Origin: Stomatobaculum sp.
GTDB taxonomy: Bacteria; Bacillota_A; Clostridia; Lachnospirales; Lachnospiraceae
Assembly (NCBI GenBank): GCA_017449925.1
Contig: JAFSYO010000079.1
Coordinates: forward strand, 1-21,306
Direction: 5' to 3'
Length of the DNA: 21,306 bases
Positions 1-7,201 of this stretch are shown piece by piece. The stretch's first letter is position 1. Each line of letters opens with the position of its first letter. Under the pieces are notes generated by a model. It worked only from the letters and a program-made list of their open reading frames with translations. It was not told where the DNA came from and searched no databases. The position numbers and the translations under genes were made by a program.

Positions 1-140
1 CAAAGGTCCGCCGCACGGGGGCCCCCACGTCAACACCGCTTACCACGGGCTGCTTCACAACGCACGCACCCGGGGCGAGACATCACCCCTGCTGTAGCGG
101 ATTGCAGGTACAGGGAACCGCTATCTCCCCGGCTGTGCGG
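1..140 (-). ncRNA. ffs: SRP RNA (large bacterial type / scRNA), 5' part, cut by window edge
   Basis: Read on the minus strand, this stretch resembles the Alu domain of the Bacillus/Clostridium large SRP RNA. I see a GATAGCGGTTCCCTGTACC segment at about 125-107, followed by TGCAATCCGCTA and then AGCAGGGG. Further on, GGTAAGCGGTGTTGACGTG matches the conserved GUGGUGUUGACGU segment of the B. subtilis scRNA as I recall it. The RNA is the scaffold of the signal recognition particle, binding Ffh for co-translational membrane targeting. The S domain carrying the Ffh-binding GGAAGNAGC loop is not in the window, because the gene runs off the left edge. The 5' end is placed near 138-141 from the promoter just upstream. 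There is no long ORF here. Recognition is from memory of the family, not from a covariance search. Confidence 0.85.
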
Positions 141-146
141 AATTTA

Positions 147-175
147 AGTATAAATTGAGGAAACGGGTTTGTCAA
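147..175 (-). promoter_or_regulatory. Consensus sigma-A promoter of the SRP RNA gene
   Basis: On the minus strand, TTGACA (170-175) is followed by a 17-base spacer and TATACT (147-152). This is a near-perfect sigma-A promoter, with predicted start near 138-141. The -35 box overlaps the stop codon (172-174) of the upstream histidine kinase, so SRP RNA transcription is probably independent of the kinase operon. Confidence 0.85.
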
Positions 176-2463
176 GATGAGGCAACAATGTCAAATGTCA
201 GGGATGCTTTGTAATAGTCCCCGTCGATCTCGATCTTGAACTCTCCTCCCTGCAGCTCTGTCAGCGAACGGGCAATGGAAAGTCCCAGTCCGCTTCCTTC
301 TGTAGTCCTGGAAACATCGCCCCGCACGAAACGCTCTGTCAGTTCCTCCGGACTGATGTTCAGCGGGTTCGCAGAGATGTTCTTCATGGTGAACCGCACC
401 TTGCCGTCGTGCTTTTCGAATCCGACATACACTCTGGAATTCTCCATGGCGTATTTGAAAGCATTGTTGTATAGATTCTCCAGCACCCTCCACAGATGCT
501 GGCCATCGGCGTGGATCAGGATCTGTTCCTTCGGGAAAGTGCCCACCAGCGTCAGGTTCCGTTCCAGGAACCGCTCTTCGAACTCGCCGTTGGACTGCTC
601 CGCCAGTTCTACGAAATCAATATCCGCGAAATTGATCTGGATGTTTCCGGTGGAGGCCTTGCTTGCTTCCACCAGGTCTTCCGTCAGGGTCTTCAGGTGC
701 TGGGATTTTTTATCAAGGATCTCCAGATAGGAGAGGAGCACCGGATCCTCCGGCTTTGCCCTCTTCATCAGGTCCACATAGTTGATGATGGAAGTCAGCG
801 GCGTCTTTATGTCATGGGAAACATTGGTGATCAGTTCCGCTTTCATGCGTTCGCTGCGGACCTGGGTCTCCAGGGCAGCCTGAAGGCCTTCGTTGACATG
901 GTTGATCAGTCCGGCGATCTCGGCCTCTCTTCCTTCAAAATCGGCAAGATCCAGGATCTCCGCTCCTGCAGAAGTACCCAGCCCGCGGATGGCTACCGCC
1001 AGCTTATCCAGTTCCTCCTGTTTCTTGTAGAGCTTCTGGAAGAACCACATATCCAGGAGCGCCAGGATCACCAGGGGAACGAACATTATCAGCCTGGACA
1101 GAAGAGAATTCCTGCAGAAAAGCAGCCAGGCAAAGATCACGATCAGCGCAATGTTCAAAAAGACAAAGGCGGAATAATATATAAAAAACCGCCTGGAAAA
1201 AGTGATATTCCTGGAGAATTCAGCCGCCATGACCTGGAGACGTTTTAAAAAGCTGTTCTCCCACAGGATCCCCGCCTTCATGGCCCGGGTCAGGGAAAAG
1301 AGCAGCGGGAGGAAACAGAGATAGATCACCACATCCGTGATCATCTTCTCCCCGAAAACCCAGAACTGTTCCGGCGTCACCATATGCATCAGCCGCGCCG
1401 CAGTCTTGTCCGCAAGAAACACAAGGACGATGCAGGCAGCCCCTGCAGACAGAATATTCGCTTCCGGCATCCTGCGGTCGTACCTGGTCAGCGTGATCTC
1501 CGCTGTATCATTCTCCGTGTGCCCTGCAAGGCGGAGAAGGAGGAACAGTGTAAGGAGAAGGATCGGTGCCCCCGCCATCGCAAGCACCAGCCCCACAGCA
1601 TAGGTGCGGCGCTGGCGTCCGTAATCCTGCAGCCCTGCATAGAACGCGTCCTGGTAAGGGTACGTCGTATCCACAGCAAGGATCATTCTGTAGCCGGCGG
1701 AAGGATCTCTGCTTTCGTTCCGGAGCAGGCTCCGGAGCATGTCAGGAGTTTCGGAAAGGTTGTTGTCCGGTTCCGGACGTCCGGAGTCCAGGATGACGTA
1801 TTTCCCGAAGCTCTTCGCCACATCTTCCGTCAGCCCCGGGCGGTTCGTGTAAGTGCGCCTTCCCTCCAGCTCGATATTATAGAACAGATTGGAATTACCG
1901 CTGTTGTAACGCTGCTCGCTCCTTCTGTAATCTCCCAGGATCGTCATGACTTCTCTCGTCATATGATCCAGCGTCACGAAAGCCGATCCCGGTCCCGCCA
2001 GCTTTTCCTGGCTCCTGTACGCTCTCCAGGTCACCGGGTAGGTCATTCCGTCCCCCTGGAGGGCGGAAGCATCCTGCTGGACATTGAAATCATTGTCGAA
2101 ATAATAGCCGTGCTGCTCGGCGTACTCCAGCACATTGTTGATCGTCCAGATCTCTTCGTCCCCGGCCCCGGTGGAGTAGGCAAACACCTCGTTGTCATAG
2201 TCCATCTCGCCGCCGGTCTCGAACACATCGCGGTAGCGGACATAATTCAGGATCTCGGCTGTCTCCTCCGCAAGAAGCGTGTTAAAGGCAGGACTTTCTT
2301 CATAGCTTACTGAATTCATCCACTGCAGTCCTTTTTTGAAGTTGGCATTGCAGTAGATCATGGAGACGCCGGCCACGAATACCGCCAAGGCAGCAAGATG
2401 AATGACCAGGAGGATCAGTTTCTGCATGCCTGGACTGCTGTGCTGTTTTTTCTCGTTCTTCAT
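172..2463 (-). CDS. Membrane sensor histidine kinase
   Basis: This 763-residue protein is a sensor kinase that should autophosphorylate and pass phosphate to the response regulator encoded just upstream. The N-terminal membrane segment (about 14-36) is followed by a roughly 250-residue extracytoplasmic region without a recognised domain. Further hydrophobic segments lie near 287-313, 337-355, 372-393, 425-449 and 455-475. The cytoplasmic part has an H-box NVSHDIKTPLTS with H550 as phospho-acceptor, an N-box NLYNNAFKYA (663-672), an F-box RFVRGD (711-716) and a G-box GSGLGLSIA (723-731). All catalytic motifs look intact. The ATG is preceded by GGAG at a 6-base spacing and lies 17 bases after the regulator stop, so the two are co-transcribed. 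The six-helix layout is more elaborate than a classic two-TM kinase. The signal is unknown. Confidence 0.95.
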   Translation of the reverse strand: MKNEKKQHSSPGMQKLILLVIHLAALAVFVAGVSMIYCNANFKKGLQWMNSVSYEESPAFNTLLAEETAEILNYVRYRDVFETGGEMDYDNEVFAYSTGAGDEEIWTINNVLEYAEQHGYYFDNDFNVQQDASALQGDGMTYPVTWRAYRSQEKLAGPGSAFVTLDHMTREVMTILGDYRRSEQRYNSGNSNLFYNIELEGRRTYTNRPGLTEDVAKSFGKYVILDSGRPEPDNNLSETPDMLRSLLRNESRDPSAGYRMILAVDTTYPYQDAFYAGLQDYGRQRRTYAVGLVLAMAGAPILLLTLFLLLRLAGHTENDTAEITLTRYDRRMPEANILSAGAACIVLVFLADKTAARLMHMVTPEQFWVFGEKMITDVVIYLCFLPLLFSLTRAMKAGILWENSFLKRLQVMAAEFSRNITFSRRFFIYYSAFVFLNIALIVIFAWLLFCRNSLLSRLIMFVPLVILALLDMWFFQKLYKKQEELDKLAVAIRGLGTSAGAEILDLADFEGREAEIAGLINHVNEGLQAALETQVRSERMKAELITNVSHDIKTPLTSIINYVDLMKRAKPEDPVLLSYLEILDKKSQHLKTLTEDLVEASKASTGNIQINFADIDFVELAEQSNGEFEERFLERNLTLVGTFPKEQILIHADGQHLWRVLENLYNNAFKYAMENSRVYVGFEKHDGKVRFTMKNISANPLNISPEELTERFVRGDVSRTTEGSGLGLSIARSLTELQGGEFKIEIDGDYYKASLTFDIVASS

Positions 2464-2480
2464 GGAATCTCCGGCAGCGC

Positions 2481-3179
2481 TCAGGGCTGCTTCTCCACTT
2501 TATATCCGACTCCCCAGACCACCTTCAGGTACCGGGGTTCTCTCGGGTTGATCTCGATCTTTTCCCGGATATGACGGATGTGGACCGCCACGGTATTGTC
2601 CGCGCCGATGGCCTCCTCATTCCAGATCTTCTCGTAGATCTCATCGATAGAGAACACTTTTCCGGCGTTCCGCACCAGAAGGAGAAGAATATTGTATTCG
2701 ATCGGCGTCAGCTTCACAACGTTGCCGGAAACAGTGACCTCCTTTGTTTCGTCGTTGATCTGAAGGTCGCCGACGCTGAACAGGTGGGAGTTGTCCCGGG
2801 CGTCCATGTTGCCGAGTTCCGTGTAACGGCGCAGCTGGCTCTTCACCCTGGCTACAAGCTCCAGAGGATTGAAGGGCTTTGTAAGATAGTCGTCTGCGCC
2901 AATGTTCAGTCCCAGGATCTTATCGTTGTCTTCAGACTTTGCTGAGAGAATGATGATCGGGATCGAACTTGTCTCCCGGATCTTTAAAGTCGTGCGAATA
3001 CCGTCCAGCCCCGGCATCATAACATCGACGATCAGAAGGTCCACCGGAGTCTTTTCCATGATCTCAAGCGCTTCGAATCCGTCGTATGCCTGAAGGATCT
3101 CATATCCCTCTCCGGACAGATAAATGCTTATCGCCTCAACGATCTCTTTGTCATCATCACAGACAAGAATTTTCTGCAT
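2481..3179 (-). CDS. OmpR/PhoB-family response regulator
   Basis: This 232-residue two-domain regulator has a receiver domain with acidic pocket D8-D9, phospho-acceptor D52 (in IVDVMMPG), switch S79 and K101. A C-terminal winged helix of the OmpR type spans about 135-230 (LTPIEYNILLLL, then AVHIRHIREKIE and VWGVGYK). I chose the ATG at 3179 because AAAGGAG lies 7 bases upstream and the protein then begins MQKILVCDDD, the normal family start. The frame stays open upstream to 3263, but that adds 28 residues foreign to the family. It is the first gene of the operon with the histidine kinase and is its presumed cognate partner. Target genes are unknown, and the dyad upstream suggests possible autoregulation. 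Confidence 0.95.
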   Translation of the reverse strand: MQKILVCDDDKEIVEAISIYLSGEGYEILQAYDGFEALEIMEKTPVDLLIVDVMMPGLDGIRTTLKIRETSSIPIIILSAKSEDNDKILGLNIGADDYLTKPFNPLELVARVKSQLRRYTELGNMDARDNSHLFSVGDLQINDETKEVTVSGNVVKLTPIEYNILLLLVRNAGKVFSIDEIYEKIWNEEAIGADNTVAVHIRHIREKIEINPREPRYLKVVWGVGYKVEKQP

Positions 3180-3200
3180 ATCGAATCTCCTTTGAATCAC

Positions 3201-3228
3201 CCGGCAGCACCATATGCATGCCTGCCGG
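3201..3228 (-). promoter_or_regulatory. Leader hairpin of the regulator-kinase mRNA
   Basis: CCGGCAG (3201-3207) and CTGCCGG (3222-3228) form a 7-base-pair stem with a 14-base loop. From the predicted start near 3228, the hairpin would form the extreme 5' end of the transcript, about 10 bases before the ribosome binding site. It may stabilise the mRNA. No riboswitch class is recognised. Confidence 0.4.
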
Positions 3229-3234
3229 AAATAT

Positions 3235-3263
3235 AGTATACTAATACCTGTTCCGCAGTTCAC
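3235..3263 (-). promoter_or_regulatory. Probable promoter of the response regulator-kinase operon
   Basis: On the minus strand there is a good -10 box TATACT (3235-3240). A weak -35-like GTGAAC (3258-3263, 3 of 6 matches to TTGACA) sits at a 17-base spacing. The poor -35 box lies inside a dyad half-site, which is typical of an activator-dependent or repressed promoter. The -10 box is seen directly; the function is inferred. Confidence 0.5.
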
Positions 3264-3284
3264 TAAAGTTTACTTATGTGAACT
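3257..3284. promoter_or_regulatory. Operator-like dyad between the two-component operon and tadA
   Basis: AGTTCAC (3257-3263) and GTGAACT (3278-3284) are perfect inverted 7-mers whose centres are 21 bases apart, about two helical turns. Symmetry continues partly inward through AAGT and ACTT. The same stretch can also be read as two 10-base direct repeats of the form TTYACTWAWG (3259-3268 and 3269-3278), the arrangement many OmpR-family regulators bind. It overlaps the -35 region of the regulator promoter. Confidence 0.5.
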
Positions 3285-3355
3285 GTACTTATCATACCAC
3301 AATTTGATTGAAACGCCAAAAGTACTGAGACCACGCAAAGCACCAGGTGAAAAAA

Positions 3356-3865
3356 ATGACAGATGAACAGTTTATGAAAGCAGCGATCCGGGAAGCCCGG
3401 AAGGCCGCTGCCATCGGCGAGACGCCTATCGGCTGTGTCATAGTGCGGGAAGGAGAGATCTACGCCCGGGGATACAACCGGAGAATGACCGATAAAAGCA
3501 CGCTGTCCCACGCTGAGCTGAACGCTATTCGTAAAGCCTGCAGGAAATTCGGGGACTGGAGACTGGAGGACTGCACGCTCTACGTCACACTTGAACCCTG
3601 CCCCATGTGCGCCGGTGCGATCGTGCAGGCCCGGATCCCCAGGGTCGTCTTCGGCTGCAGGAATCCCAAGGCCGGCAGCGCCGGCTCCTGTGTGGACTTG
3701 CTGCATGTCCAGAGCTTCAACCACCAGGTGGAAACCACCGAGGGCATCCTTGAGGAAGAATGCGCCGCCCTCATGAAGGATTTCTTCCGGGAGCTCCGCG
3801 CCCGGCGGAAACTTGCCGGCGCCCTTTCGGACCCTGCATATAAGAAGGAAGCGGCCTCAGACTGA
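3356..3865 (+). CDS. tadA: tRNA-specific adenosine deaminase TadA
   Basis: TadA converts adenosine 34 to inosine in the anticodon of tRNA-Arg(ACG), an essential wobble modification. The 169-residue product has the zinc deaminase signature: HAE (H52, catalytic E54) and PCPMC (C82, C85), plus the FGCRNPKAG stretch after the core. The ATG at 3356 is chosen because AGGTGA sits 5 bases upstream. A GTG at 3347, which overlaps that site, would add only MKK. The gene is divergent from the two-component operon. It converges on the MBL hydrolase with its last 9 bases overlapping that gene. No clear promoter was identified in front of it. Confidence 0.95.
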   Translation: MTDEQFMKAAIREARKAAAIGETPIGCVIVREGEIYARGYNRRMTDKSTLSHAELNAIRKACRKFGDWRLEDCTLYVTLEPCPMCAGAIVQARIPRVVFGCRNPKAGSAGSCVDLLHVQSFNHQVETTEGILEEECAALMKDFFRELRARRKLAGALSDPAYKKEAASD

Positions 3866-3871
3866 GGCCGC
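3851..3871. terminator. Shared palindrome carrying both stop codons of tadA and the MBL gene
   Basis: GCGGCCTCAG (3851-3860) and CTGAGGCCGC (3862-3871) are perfect 10-base inverted arms around a single central A. The tadA TGA (3863-3865) and the MBL TGA (3857-3859 on the minus strand) occupy mirror positions in it. Downstream on the minus strand the sequence is pyrimidine-rich (TTCCTTCTTATA), which fits an intrinsic terminator for the MBL gene. On the + strand no U-run follows, so termination in that direction is less certain. Confidence 0.6.
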
Positions 3872-4876
3872 TGTCCACATAGATACACCGTCTTCCATCG
3901 TTTCCTCCACCAGGCCGCGCCCCTTCATGTAATTCAGGCAGGCGTATGTCTTGTAGAGGATCAGGATATGTGAAACTCTCTGCATGTCCGTCAGCTGTTT
4001 TTTGTACCTGCCATAGGCACGGGAACTGACGCCCCAGATGCAGAGGGGTTTCTCCGACTTCCGCAGGATGTCGAACATAATGCTGCACTTGTCGAGATAT
4101 GTCCCGATCACGTGGTCCACCTCTTCCTCCGGATGGCGGAAGGGTGTCCCGTGTCCCGGGATGAACAGGCAGTCAGAAAACTGGTGCTTGACCTTGCGCA
4201 TGGAGTCAATATAATCCTCCAGCGCGTTCGGATAATCTCCCGTATCAGCGACGATGGGCGACAGGCCGAAGACGATCTGGTCGCCGCTGAACACGATCTT
4301 CTTTTCTTTGTCCCATAGGCCCATGTGCCCTTTCGTGTGTCCCGGCAGCCCCACCGTTTCCAAGGAATACTCTCCGTAGTGCACCGTCTCCCCGACAGGA
4401 AGAGGGGACCAGGTAAAATTCCAGCAGTTCTCGTAGCCGGCGGTAAAGCGCTCCGCCGCCTTGCAGAACTCATCGAAGACCTCCGGCGCTGAAAGGCAGA
4501 TCCCCAGTTTGTAGAAGAGGGCCTCCCTCAGGTCCGGATGGAGCATTTCGTGGTTGACCAGATCCTCTTCCCCTTGCATGTCTTCAGGATTCACAAAGAC
4601 ACGGCTTCCCATCCCATTCAGGAATTCCGCCTGTCCCACGTGGTCCCGGTGCGCATGGGTCAGTATGCAGTCCAGCTTCTCCCATTCAAGCCCCAGTTCC
4701 TCCACATCCTGGATCAGTCTTTCCTTACAGACGGGCGACACTGTAGTCGGCAGGCCTGTATCCACCAGAAGACTCCGTTCCTTTCCGGGAATAAAGCAGA
4801 GATTCAGCTCCTTTACTCCCATCTTCCCGGTTTCGATACTGTCGACAAAGATTCCTTCTGCAGCTTCTTTCAGCAT
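3857..4876 (-). CDS. MBL-fold metallo-hydrolase
   Basis: The 339-residue product has a complete metallo-beta-lactamase metal site: THAHRDH (H74, H76, D78, H79), GLPGHTKGH (H180), SGDQ (D199) and PGHGTP (H242). The PGHGTP ending, followed by a helical C-terminal region of about 95 residues, resembles the glyoxalase II-like/LACTB2-like group. The substrate cannot be told; a small thioester or phosphodiester is plausible. The start at 4876 (MLKEAAEGIF) has AAGGAAG about 9 bases upstream. The frame is open further upstream to 5020, but that stretch is mostly structured repeat A. The gene lies downstream of the glucokinase on the same strand, with the repeat between them, and overlaps tadA tail to tail. 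Confidence 0.85.
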   Translation of the reverse strand: MLKEAAEGIFVDSIETGKMGVKELNLCFIPGKERSLLVDTGLPTTVSPVCKERLIQDVEELGLEWEKLDCILTHAHRDHVGQAEFLNGMGSRVFVNPEDMQGEEDLVNHEMLHPDLREALFYKLGICLSAPEVFDEFCKAAERFTAGYENCWNFTWSPLPVGETVHYGEYSLETVGLPGHTKGHMGLWDKEKKIVFSGDQIVFGLSPIVADTGDYPNALEDYIDSMRKVKHQFSDCLFIPGHGTPFRHPEEEVDHVIGTYLDKCSIMFDILRKSEKPLCIWGVSSRAYGRYKKQLTDMQRVSHILILYKTYACLNYMKGRGLVEETMEDGVSMWTAASV

Positions 4877-4905
4877 TTTTCGCAGCTTCCTTCCCAATGC
4901 TGTAC

Positions 4906-5050
4906 CAGCGCCCTGGACTCGGGTCGCTTTGCGACCCTCGTTGTCGGTGGCCAGAGTCGCTTCGCGCCTTGACCACCACGGAATTATGAGCAAAACCTGT
5001 CTGATGAGCAAGCTCCCCATCCAGCTTTTCTCATAATTCCGTGGGTGCTG
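4906..5050 (-). repeat. Structured dispersed repeat, copy A (about 145 bp)
   Basis: By hand alignment this copy is about 85% identical to the reverse complement of 10523-10669. Its ends are CAGCGCC and GGTGCTG, imperfect terminal inverted repeats. Inside are three stem-loops: GGGTCGC/GCGACCC (4921-4937), GGTGGCCA.../...TGACCACC (4946-4977), and a long stem with GGAATTATGAG (4980-4990) opposite CTCATAATTCC (5030-5040). It fills the gap between the glucokinase stop and the MBL start. No coding function and no transposase are seen. The strand is arbitrary and set opposite to copy B. Confidence 0.85.
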
Positions 5051-5057
5051 TTTTATA

Positions 5058-5999
5058 TCACATCACGAGATGCACTGCTCCATAGATCCCGGCGTCATTT
5101 CCCAGCGCAGCAAGGACTACATTTCCGTGATTTCTGGAGATCGTCGTATATTCATTATAGTATTTCCGCACTTTTTCGAGCAGGTAGCTGCCCGCCCGGG
5201 AGACCCCTCCTCCGATGATGAACACATCCGGGTCCACGGTCATTTCCACATGGGAGATAGCCAGCCCCAGGTAACGGCTCACCGTCTCCATCACCTCGTC
5301 CGCCAGCGCGTCGCCATCCCTTCCAAGGTCGCAGACATCTCTCGCGCTTAAAAGATCTCCCAGTTCGCGCATCTTTGATTCCGCTTCACTTTTTTTCAGG
5401 ATCCTCTTTGCTTCGCGGACGATTCCCGTGGCGCTCGCCACCTGCTCCAGGCATCCTCTTCCGCCGCAGTTGCAGAACTCGGTCTCTTCGTCCCGCACAT
5501 GCATATGGCCCAGCTCTCCGCCGAGGCCGTGTTTTCCTGTAATGATCTTCCCGTTGACGATCACGCCGCCGCCGACGCCGGTCCCCAGCGTGAACAGCAC
5601 AGCGTCAGAAGCGCCGCCTCCTCCGCCCTTCCAGGCTTCGCCGAGGGCAGCAACATTGGCGTCGTTGCCGGCTTCCACCCGCACGCCATCCAGAAGGTCT
5701 GAAAGCTCCCTGCCCGGATACCTGTCCTTCCAGCGCAGGTTCACGCAGACCTCGACATATCCTGTCGGCTGGACCGGTCCCGGCACTCCCATACCTACGC
5801 CGTACAGGTCCTCCAATGAATAACCTTCCTCTTCCAGTTCTTTCCGGATAGAGGCGGCGACATCCGGAAGGACGTTGGCGCCGTTATTCTCCCTGTCGGT
5901 AGGAATCTCCCATTTTTTAATGAGGTTCCCGTTTTTTGTAAACATGCCGAGCTTTACAGAAGTTCCGCCCACATCCACACCGATTCCAATCTTTGCCAT
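5058..5999 (-). CDS. glcK: ROK-family glucokinase
   Basis: This 313-residue cytoplasmic sugar kinase of the ROK family most likely phosphorylates glucose to glucose-6-phosphate with ATP. It has the N-terminal phosphate loop DVGGTSVK (9-16), catalytic D113 in GNDANVAALGE, a GELGHM motif with H165, and the ROK zinc motif CNCGGRGCLE (C176, C178, C183). The ATG is preceded by AAAGGAG at about 6 bases. Length and motifs match Firmicute GlcK. N-acetylmannosamine kinase or another ROK kinase is a lesser alternative. There is no N-terminal helix-turn-helix, so it is not a ROK repressor. It follows the DUF5711-like gene by 56 bases on the same strand and may be read from the same transcript. Confidence 0.9.
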   Translation of the reverse strand: MAKIGIGVDVGGTSVKLGMFTKNGNLIKKWEIPTDRENNGANVLPDVAASIRKELEEEGYSLEDLYGVGMGVPGPVQPTGYVEVCVNLRWKDRYPGRELSDLLDGVRVEAGNDANVAALGEAWKGGGGGASDAVLFTLGTGVGGGVIVNGKIITGKHGLGGELGHMHVRDEETEFCNCGGRGCLEQVASATGIVREAKRILKKSEAESKMRELGDLLSARDVCDLGRDGDALADEVMETVSRYLGLAISHVEMTVDPDVFIIGGGVSRAGSYLLEKVRKYYNEYTTISRNHGNVVLAALGNDAGIYGAVHLVM

Positions 6000-6055
6000 T
6001 TTGACTCCTTTCTACGTCACCAGTTATTCTCTGCCTGCAAACAGACCGCGGCGCA

Positions 6056-7201
6056 TTATCGCAGGCGCACTCCTTTGAGGTTCGTCGGTCCCGCCATCAG
6101 GAATTCTCCCGGCACTGTCCCCTGCCGCATCTCCAGCACCGGAAAATCCAGCGGTCCATGAAATTTTTCCACTCCCGCCGTGTTCAGGATCATACCGGAG
6201 GAAGAAGAGAAAACAAACACATAGTCTCCGTCCACTGAGGCGTTCACGTAGGTATCGTCAAAAGTCTTTTCCAGCACTTTTGATCCGTCCGGTTTATACA
6301 GCTCCAGGCGGTACCGTTCAGCGGAGGAAGTATTATTCAGAATCACTCCTACATAGCTGTCATTATAGAAAAGGGAACGGATCTCATCCGTTTCATCCAC
6401 CTGTTTCACAAGTTCGGGCGATGTCAGGTTCCTGGAAGAAAAGAAACAGAGTCCCTTTGTGGATGCAGAGAAAGAAGCCACACCGTCCAGATAGTGGACG
6501 TCGGCGATCAGGCTTTCTCCGAAAGGTTCGTCGAACCCTCCCACAAGACGGTTCGGGATATTTTTCCCGATCTCCGAAAAATCGTAGAATACCACCCGGC
6601 CCCGCATCACACCGCCGTTCAGGTATTCGAAGCCCACCATCAGCCGCGTCCCGTCCGGTGACAGGGCAAGGCTCGTGGGGTAACCATCTCCTGAAAGGAT
6701 CGATCTGATCGATACATCAAGGGAACTCCCGTCCTTATTCAGGAAATAAATATAGCTGGAGGACGCGTCCTCTTCGATGACCGCTGTGACTCCTGTTCTG
6801 GAGACCGCGGCTTTGAGAAGCGGAAGCTGGGTCGTAGTCTGTCCCACACGTCCGCCGCTTCCGTAGATCCTTACCTCGTTCCCCTGGCTGTCAGCAATAA
6901 CGGCATACTCCCCGTTCACTGAGATCACCGGGCTTTTCATTTCATAGGTATCTACCCAGTTCTCAGCCCCGCGGCCTGAGATGCAGGTCACGCCGTCCTT
7001 GGAATATTTAAGAAAGCCGTCCCCGAAGGGTTCATAGCCCGTCAGGCTTCCCTGACTCAGATCCTTCTGCCAGGAGACTGCGTAGGTATCATATCTGGCA
7101 AAACGTCTCATCAGAAGAAATCCTACGGCGATCACCACAACGGCGGCCGCCGCAAGTATTATCCTGCGCCTTTTCAGGCTCCGTTCACTGTTTTCTGTCA
7201 T
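6056..7201 (-). CDS. Membrane-anchored DUF5711-like beta-propeller protein
   Basis: The 381-residue product has a basic N-terminus (KRRR), one membrane helix (about 13-31) and a large extracytoplasmic part. That part reads like a beta-propeller, with repeated strands such as GEYAVIADSQGNEVRIYG, SLALSPDGTRLMVGFEYL and SVDGDYVFVFSSSSGM. It resembles the DUF5711 family, common in Clostridia and of unknown function; the assignment is from memory of that family's layout. There is no lipobox or catalytic motif. Its ATG overlaps the stop of the coiled-coil gene as ATGA (7198-7201), so the two are translationally coupled and probably work together at the membrane. No separate promoter is visible. Confidence 0.75.
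   Translation of the reverse strand: MTENSERSLKRRRIILAAAAVVVIAVGFLLMRRFARYDTYAVSWQKDLSQGSLTGYEPFGDGFLKYSKDGVTCISGRGAENWVDTYEMKSPVISVNGEYAVIADSQGNEVRIYGSGGRVGQTTTQLPLLKAAVSRTGVTAVIEEDASSSYIYFLNKDGSSLDVSIRSILSGDGYPTSLALSPDGTRLMVGFEYLNGGVMRGRVVFYDFSEIGKNIPNRLVGGFDEPFGESLIADVHYLDGVASFSASTKGLCFFSSRNLTSPELVKQVDETDEIRSLFYNDSYVGVILNNTSSAERYRLELYKPDGSKVLEKTFDDTYVNASVDGDYVFVFSSSSGMILNTAGVEKFHGPLDFPVLEMRQGTVPGEFLMAGPTNLKGVRLR

Noticed and set aside
1384..2313. 309-codon open frame on the + strand
   Set aside because: It lies wholly antisense to the histidine kinase, has no ribosome site or recognisable domain, and is the expected shadow of a GC-rich gene.
4877..5020. 48-residue N-terminal extension of the MBL hydrolase
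   Set aside because: It is mostly translated repeat A, and a plausible ribosome site exists for the internal ATG at 4876.
5058..5999. ROK protein as a transcriptional repressor (NagC/XylR type)
   Set aside because: It lacks the N-terminal helix-turn-helix and begins directly at the kinase phosphate loop.
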